Source: Legionellales bacterium UBA4722
GTDB taxonomy: Bacteria > Pseudomonadota > Gammaproteobacteria > DSM-16500
Direction of reading: 5' to 3'
DNA: 5,856 nucleotides
NCBI GenBank assembly: GCA_002404295.1
Contig: DHJK01000148.1
Location: forward strand, 2,184-8,039
The notes under the pieces were generated by a model. The model did not search any database. It saw only the letters and a program-made list of their open reading frames with translations, and had not been told where the DNA came from. Shown here piece by piece: positions 1 through 4,751 of the stretch. Every line of letters starts with the position of its first letter. The first letter of the stretch is position 1. Position numbers and translations under genes: made by a program.

Positions 1-507
1 CAAGATGAATCCATCTGGACTTATTTTAGCTCCAAAACAATGGGAGCAGAATTTTATCGTTGGTTTGACAAGGCAATCCAATATTCTCAAAACAAGCAAC
101 AACTGCCTTTCATTGTAAGGCGTTTATCAAACGATAAAATTATCGGTAGCACTCGTTACTATGATATAAATCTTGAGCATCGTCGATTAACAATTGGTTA
201 TACATGGTATATTCCCGAGGTATGGGGCACATCTGTTAATCCTGAGTGTAAGTTTTTATTATTAAAATATGCTTTTGAAGAGTTACGGCTTAATCGCGTT
301 GACTTTTTAATTCATTCTGGTAATGCGCGTTCACGTGCTGCTGTTAAAAAGCTGGGCGCGGTTGAAGAAGGTATATTACGTCATCATATGATCTTAGATA
401 ATGGCTTGCTTCGTGATACTGTTGTATACAGTATAATTAAAGCGGATTGGCTTCACATTAAATCTTCACTGATAAATAGATTAGCATTTAATTTCAATAT
501 TTTATAA
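1..507 (+). CDS. GNAT family N-acetyltransferase (RimJ/RimL type), 5' end missing
   Basis: This is the C-terminal part of a GNAT acetyltransferase, which moves an acetyl group from acetyl-CoA to an amine; the substrate is unknown. The frame is open from base 1 (QDESIWTYFSSKT precedes the first ATG at 40), so that ATG is internal and the real start lies upstream of the window. Family members have roughly 190-200 residues and 168 are visible, so about 25-30 are missing. Family signatures, in window numbering, are GAEFYRWFDKAI (residues 15-26), the acetyl-CoA-binding segment around WGTSVNPECKFLLLKYAFE (75-93), NARSRAAVKKLGA (108-120) followed by EEGILR, and the RDTVVYSII end strand (138-146). 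The C-terminal tail (LINRLAFNFNIL) is variable in this family. The next gene on the same strand starts 71 bp downstream, so co-transcription is possible. The family call is firm; the substrate cannot be told. Confidence 0.9.
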   Translation, partial: QDESIWTYFSSKTMGAEFYRWFDKAIQYSQNKQQLPFIVRRLSNDKIIGSTRYYDINLEHRRLTIGYTWYIPEVWGTSVNPECKFLLLKYAFEELRLNRVDFLIHSGNARSRAAVKKLGAVEEGILRHHMILDNGLLRDTVVYSIIKADWLHIKSSLINRLAFNFNIL

Positions 508-522
508 AAAATACACTATCTT

Positions 523-555
523 TAAGTGATATACAAAATCAGTTTAGATCACTTA
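523..555. repeat. 8-bp inverted repeat between the GNAT and acyl-CoA dehydrogenase-like genes
   Basis: TAAGTGAT (523-530) and ATCACTTA (548-555) are perfect inverted arms separated by 17 nt, in the 71-bp gap. The right arm is followed by TTTT, so this could be a weak terminator for the GNAT gene. The left arm also overlaps a possible extended -10 (TGATATACA, 527-535), which would make it an operator for the downstream gene. No convincing -35 was found. The repeat is seen directly; its role is inference. Confidence 0.35.
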
Positions 556-578
556 TTTTCTATATAAGAAGGTATAAA

Positions 579-1580
579 ATGCATCCACTTTTCTCAAAAT
601 TAACTCTATTTCTTGAAACTACAGTCTCCCCGATCAGTAATGATCTCGATTCTAATAGCACGTTATTAAAAAATTGTTACCAACAATTAATTGAATTAGA
701 TGGCTTACGCTTACGTATTCCTTGTGAATATGGAGGCTTAGGCTTTGAGCGTTATGAATGGATAGAATATACAAGCCAACTAGCAGGATATTCAGGTGCA
801 TTATTATTCTTACAAGCGCAGCATCAATATGCTATTTCAAGATTAAATAAATTATTGCCTGACCCTAAAATCGCTTCCGTTTTGCAATCACTCGCGAAAA
901 AAAATATAGGTGTTGGGGTTGGTTTCGCAAGTAATAAAAAAATTTTAACGGTAGAAAAGTGTGCAGATGGTTTTTATATCTCAGGAATGCTAAAGTGGGT
1001 AACTGGATTTGATTTTTTTCCTCATATTCTTTTATCATTTGACAAAGACGATATAGATTATTACTGCTTTTTACCTTTTGAAGCAATAAGCCACTCTCTT
1101 ATTTTATCTCCTATCCTTGAACCTATTGTATTTAGCGCGACTAATACTGTATCCATTACTTTAAAAAATTATTTTATTCCATTTGAAAAAATCATTATAT
1201 CGCACATCTCAAAACCTAAAGTACCTTTTGAACATCCTGCTATTTACAGTCTTTTAGGCGCTACAAAAGCATTATTGAAAATAGCAGCCACTGAAAAATA
1301 TCATTATAATTCCTTAGTCAAGGATAGATTAAAAGTACTGTCAGAAGAATGGAAAACATATCATACAGAAGTGATGCAATCAGCCGCAACAGATCCTTTT
1401 AGACTAAGAGCAGCGGGTTTAGAATTAGCTGAAAAGTGTTTGTCCTTTGCCAAACTTGTTTGCGACACCCAAGGATTATTAAAAACACATGCAATAACAC
1501 GAATTAATCGTGAAATTTGGCAATATTCAATAGGGGGTTATTCTGAAGGTCAGCTCGAAGCTTATTTAAAACATACTTAA
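579..1580 (+). CDS. Acyl-CoA dehydrogenase-like flavoprotein (short form)
   Basis: This 333-residue protein belongs to the acyl-CoA dehydrogenase (ACAD) superfamily, FAD enzymes that oxidise acyl-CoA thioesters or related substrates. An AAGAAGG ribosome-binding site (566-572) lies 6 nt before the ATG. The N-terminal helical domain carries the ACAD signature RIPCEYGGLGF (residues 46-56). The middle beta domain has GFYISGMLKWVTGF (131-144), matching the family's G-x-K-x-x-x-TG strand where flavin and substrate meet, and the NYFIPFEKI strand (197-205). The C-terminal helical domain ends with INREIWQYSIGGYSEGQL (309-326), like the final helix of ACADs. Canonical members have about 380 residues, so this one is short. 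I cannot assign the catalytic glutamate: the usual EGT motif is absent, and only SEG (322-324) lies nearby. It may be a divergent dehydrogenase or an ACAD-fold protein with another activity. It converges on the MarR gene with a 3-bp gap. Confidence 0.8.
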   Translation: MHPLFSKLTLFLETTVSPISNDLDSNSTLLKNCYQQLIELDGLRLRIPCEYGGLGFERYEWIEYTSQLAGYSGALLFLQAQHQYAISRLNKLLPDPKIASVLQSLAKKNIGVGVGFASNKKILTVEKCADGFYISGMLKWVTGFDFFPHILLSFDKDDIDYYCFLPFEAISHSLILSPILEPIVFSATNTVSITLKNYFIPFEKIIISHISKPKVPFEHPAIYSLLGATKALLKIAATEKYHYNSLVKDRLKVLSEEWKTYHTEVMQSAATDPFRLRAAGLELAEKCLSFAKLVCDTQGLLKTHAITRINREIWQYSIGGYSEGQLEAYLKHT

Positions 1581-1606
1581 AGATTAGTCCGCTAAATGTT
1601 TTAAAT
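1564..1606. terminator. Candidate bidirectional terminator spanning two convergent gene ends
   Basis: ATTTAAAACAT (1564-1574) and ATGTTTTAAAT (1596-1606) form perfect 11-bp inverted arms with a 21-nt loop. The arms lie inside the last codons of the acyl-CoA dehydrogenase-like gene and of the convergent MarR gene, and both stop codons are in the loop. Only one G-C pair occurs per stem and the loop is large, so it would be a weak intrinsic terminator. Its symmetric position is the main argument. It also makes both proteins carry LKH near their C-termini. Confidence 0.4.
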
Positions 1607-2021
1607 TAGAGATCAGATGAACTAGATTAGGTGTAGTAATACTAAAAAATTTAGCATCAATCCCCTCAACAATAGGAATGCTTTTTAATACAACCTGCCG
1701 TCCCTTTTCCGTTAAAATTAAAGAATAAGCACGCTTATCTTTAGCATGAGTCATACGTTTAAGCATTTTTTTATGCAGTAAAGTGATAACTAAATCAGAC
1801 ATAGACATTTTATCAATTTTAGTCAAATCAGAAACCTGCTTTTGTGTCACCGCAATATCAGAATGTGAGCTTATCCATAATATACCTGCTAAAACAACAA
1901 ACTGCGAATGTGTTAGCCCTAACTTGCGGAGCGCTTGTCGCTGTAATCTTTGCCATTGGTTTGTTAGTTGCCAAAGAAGAAATCCGGGGCTATCTTCTGG
2001 TTTTTTAAATGAGAAGTTCAT
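1584..2021 (-). CDS. MarR family transcriptional regulator
   Basis: This 145-residue protein is a typical MarR-family winged helix-turn-helix regulator. Such proteins bind palindromic DNA as dimers and usually let go when a small phenolic or lipophilic ligand binds. The order is: N-terminal dimerisation helix (SPGFLLWQLTNQWQRLQRQAL, about residues 11-31), LGLTHSQFVVLAGILW (34-49), helix-turn-helix with recognition helix DKMSMSDLVITLL (70-82), and the wing MTHAKDKRAYSLILTEKG (90-107) with the family's conserved D-x-R (D95, R97). It follows the SRPBCC gene by 34 bp, so the two probably share a transcript, and it is likely to control its own operon through the repeats at 2489-2527. An in-frame stop just upstream and no nearer alternative fix the ATG at 2021. 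The nearest Shine-Dalgarno match (AAGGA, 2038-2034) is 12 nt away, which is long. The specific ligand is unknown. Confidence 0.93.
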   Translation of the reverse strand: MNFSFKKPEDSPGFLLWQLTNQWQRLQRQALRKLGLTHSQFVVLAGILWISSHSDIAVTQKQVSDLTKIDKMSMSDLVITLLHKKMLKRMTHAKDKRAYSLILTEKGRQVVLKSIPIVEGIDAKFFSITTPNLVHLISNLKHLAD

Positions 2022-2025
2022 TAAT

Positions 2026-2053
2026 ATTATATTTCCTTACTGCATTTATTCAA
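2026..2053 (-). promoter_or_regulatory. Possible internal promoter directly before the MarR gene
   Basis: Reading the minus strand, TTGAAT (2053-2048), a 16-nt spacer and a perfect TATAAT (2031-2026) lie just before the MarR start codon. Only 4 nt separate the -10 from the ATG, so a transcript from here would be leaderless or nearly so. AT-rich sequence makes chance matches common. Inference only. Confidence 0.25.
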
Positions 2054-2055
2054 AT

Positions 2056-2478
2056 TTATTTCATATTCGATGCAATTTTAATCAGCATTGCTGTTTGTTC
2101 AGGTACTTCTGCAGCGACTTTTTCTCCTACAATTTTTCGGAGAAACCACCCCAAGAATCCCACTATTTTGATAGAGGTTGTAATTTTCAGACCTTCGCTT
2201 GTTGATTCCATTGTATGACGACCATACAGACGGGCGAAAGGCATTTTAAAACAATCAGTGAAACATTCATTTGGAACACATTCAGTAATTGTCATCGACA
2301 ATTTCGGCCCACCTTTTGGTTTAAAACAAAATATCGCGCCTTTTTCAAAAGGCCCCTTTAATTCAGCCCATTCAGTATCTAAATCCCATAGAGGTCTATT
2401 ATTAATGTCTGACCATATCTTCCAGATTTGAGATCGTTCAATATTTGGCGCAATCATTGAATGTGTTTTTACCCACAT
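2056..2478 (-). CDS. SRPBCC family protein (polyketide cyclase/dehydrase-like fold)
   Basis: This 140-residue protein fits the START/SRPBCC helix-grip fold, whose members enclose a hydrophobic ligand pocket; some act as cyclases or hydrolases and many only bind ligands. Family features are the N-terminal strand and helix with SQIWKIWSDINNRPLWDLD (residues 16-34), the GPFEKGAIFCFKPKGG hairpin (42-57), the TITECVPNECFTD strand region (63-75), GRHTMESTSEGLKITTSI (86-103), and a long C-terminal helix (about 107-137) closing the pocket. The GGGAG ribosome-binding site lies 6 nt before the ATG, so the start is secure. There is no signal peptide, so it is probably cytoplasmic. It is the first gene of a unit with the MarR regulator 34 bp downstream, behind its own promoter. 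A MarR partner suggests that its production responds to a small hydrophobic compound, but the ligand and any reaction are unknown. Confidence 0.82.
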   Translation of the reverse strand: MWVKTHSMIAPNIERSQIWKIWSDINNRPLWDLDTEWAELKGPFEKGAIFCFKPKGGPKLSMTITECVPNECFTDCFKMPFARLYGRHTMESTSEGLKITTSIKIVGFLGWFLRKIVGEKVAAEVPEQTAMLIKIASNMK

Positions 2479-2488
2479 AACTTACTCC

Positions 2489-2527
2489 CGCGTATTTAGT
2501 AAAGCAGCATAGTACGCGCACTTACTA
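2489..2527. promoter_or_regulatory. Inverted repeats over the promoter: candidate MarR operator
   Basis: Two overlapping inverted repeats cover the -10 and start region. The first is an 18-bp imperfect palindrome, TAGTACGCGCACTTACTA (2510-2527, + strand), with 7 of 9 paired positions and perfect TAGTA/TACTA ends; it covers the spacer and most of the -10. The second is a pair of perfect 6-bp arms, CGCGTA (2489-2494) and TACGCG (2513-2518), 18 nt apart. MarR proteins commonly bind 16-20-bp palindromes overlapping their own promoters, so autoregulation by the MarR two genes downstream is the natural reading. Binding itself is inferred. Confidence 0.5.
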
Positions 2528-2538
2528 ATATGTGTCAA
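2509..2538 (-). promoter_or_regulatory. Sigma-70-type promoter of the SRPBCC-MarR unit
   Basis: On the minus strand a perfect -35 TTGACA (2538-2533) is followed by an 18-nt spacer and TACTAT (2514-2509), a 4/6 match to TATAAT. Transcription would start near 2502, about 24 nt before the SRPBCC ATG, leaving room for the GGGAG ribosome-binding site. This is the best promoter in the window, and it sits in a 77-bp gap between genes of the same orientation. Confidence 0.7.
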
Positions 2539-2555
2539 TGGTTGATTCTCAAATC

Positions 2556-3521
2556 TTAAAATCCCCAAACTAAATTTTCTAGCTCACTTATTTTGTTTAC
2601 CTTCTTGTTCCAATCCTTGATCCTAATTTGAACATTTAAGTTAGCATAGCGATGCAACAGCATCAATGCAGTCAGTTGATGAGTCAGCGTTGATGTCATA
2701 TCTTCAGATGAGTAGCCATAAGATGTCAGAAACTCCCTCAAAAGAATTTTATCGCCCTGAATCAAAAAAACGCCTGGGCCCAATAAATCATATTGCGGCA
2801 TGCCTAGCATAGAATCGCCAAAATCAATCAATCCCGTGATATGCCAGACTCCTGACTTTTGTGACACCAGTAAGTTCATTGGAGTATATTCTCCAGTTAA
2901 AATAACTGGTTTATTAATTTCAGGTAAATACTTTTTCATTGATTCCAAATACATAGGAATTTGCTGTACTAATTCATCTGGAAGATGTGTATCTCGATGT
3001 TGCGCCTTACATTGATTTAGCTGCTGGAAGATAAATTGTTGCCAGTGACAATCAATTGATTCTAGGCCTTCTGTTGGCAAAGAATGGACTTCATGAATTA
3101 ATGAACCTAATTCTCGAATAATAACTGTCTTATTGCTATGATCTAATCGTTCCCAAAGGTCTTCTAGAAGTGTCCCTTCAAGTCGGCTCATTACAATATA
3201 GGGCCAACCAGATATTTCACCTGCATATTCAACTGATGGAATTCTAACTGAAAGTTTATTATGTAAATACTTCATCAGTAGTATTTCACAGGTGAAATGA
3301 CTTTGGTGCAATGGAGGGTATATTTTAATTATCCGAGTTTTTCCACAAGAAAATACAATATTACTTCCATCCAAAAGTGTAAGCGGCTCATCAGGTATGT
3401 GATGATATGCAATAATTTCTCTGGCAGCGAGTTCAAACAACTCTGTTTTTAATTTTATTTTTTCATATTCTTCTGATGAGCTTATTACAGGGAGTGTAGT
3501 AGTAAAATTTGGATTATTCAT
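2556..3521 (-). CDS. APH-family phosphotransferase with TGEY in place of the HGD motif
   Basis: This is an aminoglycoside phosphotransferase (APH)/choline kinase-fold protein of 321 residues from the chosen start. Such enzymes transfer phosphate from ATP to a hydroxyl of a small molecule; the substrate here is unknown and antibiotic resistance is not implied. Visible parts are the N-lobe lysine strand (RIIKIYPP, K66), helix-C glutamate (FTCEILLMKYL, E79), hinge (GWPYIVMSRLEG, 105-116), the catalytic-loop position TGEYTPMNLLV (209-219), and the metal-binding IDFGD (232-236) with YDLLGPG (244-250). The catalytic loop normally reads HGDxxxxN; here H becomes T and D becomes E, while the asparagine (N216) is kept. 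The open frame extends to ATG 3563, but a TATAAT at 3573-3568 would start transcription at about that codon, and 3521 has AAGAG 8 nt upstream, so 3521 is preferred. It follows another APH-fold gene by about 50 bp. Confidence 0.82.
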   Translation of the reverse strand: MNNPNFTTTLPVISSSEEYEKIKLKTELFELAAREIIAYHHIPDEPLTLLDGSNIVFSCGKTRIIKIYPPLHQSHFTCEILLMKYLHNKLSVRIPSVEYAGEISGWPYIVMSRLEGTLLEDLWERLDHSNKTVIIRELGSLIHEVHSLPTEGLESIDCHWQQFIFQQLNQCKAQHRDTHLPDELVQQIPMYLESMKKYLPEINKPVILTGEYTPMNLLVSQKSGVWHITGLIDFGDSMLGMPQYDLLGPGVFLIQGDKILLREFLTSYGYSSEDMTSTLTHQLTALMLLHRYANLNVQIRIKDWNKKVNKISELENLVWGF

Positions 3522-3567
3522 AATAATTACTCTTTTTAGGTCTTCACAACAGGTAGTTTTCATATGT

Positions 3568-3573
3568 ATTATA
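3568..3573 (-). promoter_or_regulatory. TATAAT -10 element before the TGEY-type kinase
   Basis: A perfect TATAAT lies on the minus strand (3573-3568). No good -35 lies at the right distance: TTGATA (3607-3602) is 28 nt away and the 17-nt position reads CAAGGC. If used, transcription would begin near 3561, giving a leader of about 40 nt to the ATG at 3521 and excluding the upstream ATG at 3563 as a normal start. Confidence 0.3.
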
Positions 3574-3613
3574 AGTTAAACTTTATTCTCGCCTTGTCTG
3601 TTATCAATTTTAA

Positions 3614-4564
3614 TTATTGATTAAGCCAATATCGAAGATTCCTCGCAAACCGCCCTTGTCTAAGCAATTTTTGAAAACCGGCCTTACCTACGCTTTTCAT
3701 AAGACGATATTCACCTAACGATGAATGAATAGGCCAGCATTGATTAATTATCAACATAATCTCTACTAAATTTTTTTGCGATTCAAATTCAAGCCATGGT
3801 TCAAAGCAAGCTAGCTGTAATTGTTGGTATTGACTTTCAGTCAATTTAAAATTTTCTTTAGCTCTATACAAACAATTAAGAAATGAAAAAAATGGATAAG
3901 TAATAACAACTTCGCCCAAATCAATAATTGTTGTTTGATAGGTATCCGGATCAATACATATATTTTTATCGTGGAAATCCGCATGACTAAAGGTATCTTT
4001 AATATTATAACTAGATAATTGCGCACATAAAGATGAAAACTTTTGTTCTAGTTTTTTTAGTTTTATTATATCATCTTTGCTTAAACCATCATCAAGTAAG
4101 TGGGATTCTTGAGAAATAAGGTCTTTATAAAGCATTGGTAAATTTTTCAGTCGCCAATCAGGTACACCTACATCAAGAAATTGTTGTATTTCATTCATAG
4201 AATTTATTTGTAATTTCGCGTATGTCGATAACGTTTCAATTAAAACTGCGGGTATGAACTGTTCCTTAAAAAAATGATGTAATTGAACACCTGCGTCTTT
4301 CATTAAAAAACAGTGTTGTGCTTTATTGCCTGCAATAATAGATGGCACATTTGCTTGAAATTCAGATTGTAAAATAGTGATGACTCTGGCTTCTAATGAC
4401 AATTTTAATGGAACACATTTTAAGAATACAAAACCTTGGTTCGTTTTAATGCGATAAACACTAGCCCATGGATTATCTTGTATGACATCGAACGTGGCAG
4501 ATTGGACTTGATAGCCATTGTCTTGTAACATATCCATAGCCCATTTTTGTTGCTTATTATTCAT
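3614..4564 (-). CDS. APH-family phosphotransferase with canonical HADxHxxN loop
   Basis: A second APH/choline-kinase-fold protein, 316 residues from the chosen start. Numbered from there, the N-lobe strand ends in FLK (K49, ATP lysine) with a helix-C glutamate in SLEARVITIL (E58). The catalytic loop is HADFHDKNI (194-202), with catalytic aspartate D196 and metal-binding N201, and the second metal site is IIDLGE (213-218), a DLG form of the usual DFG/DWG. All core residues are present, so it is probably an active ATP-dependent small-molecule kinase with unknown substrate. The frame is open to ATG 4606, but its first residues are read out of frame through the GNAT remnant 4557-4706. Candidates are 4606 (no well-spaced site), 4585 (GGAG 8 nt upstream) and 4564 (overlaps the remnant's stop by 8 bp, allowing translational coupling). 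I prefer 4564 on protein grounds because MNNKQQKWAMDML looks like a native N-terminus; 4585 has the better ribosome-binding site. It shares little visible sequence with the kinase downstream. Confidence 0.85.
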   Translation of the reverse strand: MNNKQQKWAMDMLQDNGYQVQSATFDVIQDNPWASVYRIKTNQGFVFLKCVPLKLSLEARVITILQSEFQANVPSIIAGNKAQHCFLMKDAGVQLHHFFKEQFIPAVLIETLSTYAKLQINSMNEIQQFLDVGVPDWRLKNLPMLYKDLISQESHLLDDGLSKDDIIKLKKLEQKFSSLCAQLSSYNIKDTFSHADFHDKNICIDPDTYQTTIIDLGEVVITYPFFSFLNCLYRAKENFKLTESQYQQLQLACFEPWLEFESQKNLVEIMLIINQCWPIHSSLGEYRLMKSVGKAGFQKLLRQGRFARNLRYWLNQ

Positions 4565-4706
4565 TAGGTGCAGGAACCGTTGCATACCATAATCTCCATA
4601 ATTCATCTTCTTTCACGGCCTCACTTAAAGCAAGATGGTGATCTACCGTTAATGGAACCAATGTAGCATGTATGCCTTGTAACATAACTGGATTTGGCCA
4701 ATTCAT
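4557..4706 (-). pseudogene. 5' remnant of a second GNAT acetyltransferase gene
   Basis: A 49-codon frame runs from ATG 4706 to TAA 4557 in the gap before the kinase, with an AAGGA ribosome-binding site 9 nt upstream (4720-4716). Its product starts MNWPNPVMLQGIHATLVPL and continues with DHHLALSEAVKEDELWRLWY and ATVPAPNE. This is the usual N-terminal pattern of RimJ/RimL-type GNATs: an L-x-G strand, L-x-PL, a histidine before the first helix, then D-E-L-W and VPxP. The frame then stops (tandem TAA codons), and no frame downstream continues the acetyltransferase; kinase sequence begins at once. The acetyl-CoA-binding half is missing, so it cannot be an active GNAT. It begins 34 bp after the serine hydrolase stop and overlaps the kinase start by 8 bp. 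A still-translated leader that couples translation to the kinase is an alternative to a dead relic. Its family resembles, but is not the same as, the GNAT at 1-507. Confidence 0.72.
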
Positions 4707-4723
4707 TTATTTTATTCCTTATC

Positions 4724-4751
4724 ATTAAATGACACTGAATTTAAATACCAA
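4724..4751 (-). promoter_or_regulatory. Possible promoter before the GNAT remnant and kinase genes
   Basis: On the minus strand TTGGTA (4751-4746, 4/6 match to TTGACA), a 16-nt spacer and TTTAAT (4729-4724, 5/6 match to TATAAT) overlap the end of the serine hydrolase gene. Transcription would begin just before the AAGGA ribosome-binding site of the remnant. This could give the kinases a promoter independent of the hydrolase, but AT-rich chance matches are frequent. Confidence 0.3.

Noticed and set aside
865..1086. Minus-strand open frame of 73 codons inside the acyl-CoA dehydrogenase-like gene
   Set aside because: It lies opposite clear ACAD coding sequence, has no family features, and its composition is that of a reverse-strand shadow.
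1783..2218. Two plus-strand open frames opposite the MarR and SRPBCC genes
   Set aside because: Cysteine- and phenylalanine-rich products with no domain pattern; both genes on the minus strand are secure.
2800..3015. Plus-strand open frame opposite the TGEY kinase
   Set aside because: It overlaps the kinase catalytic-loop region on the other strand and has no recognisable features.
3603..3621. ATCAAT/ATTGAT inverted repeat at the end of the HAD-type kinase gene as a terminator
   Set aside because: Only 6-bp arms, almost no GC and no T-run after it on the minus strand; a chance repeat is as likely.
3841..4026. Minus-strand open frame of 61 codons inside the second kinase in another frame
   Set aside because: It overlaps the HADFHDKN and IDLGE coding region; it is a frame shadow rich in I, L and K.
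1..4706. GNAT part at 1-507 and GNAT remnant at 4557-4706 as two halves of one split gene
   Set aside because: They lie on opposite strands, and both contain the same N-terminal region (DESIWTYF versus DELWRLWY), so they are two different relatives and not complementary halves.
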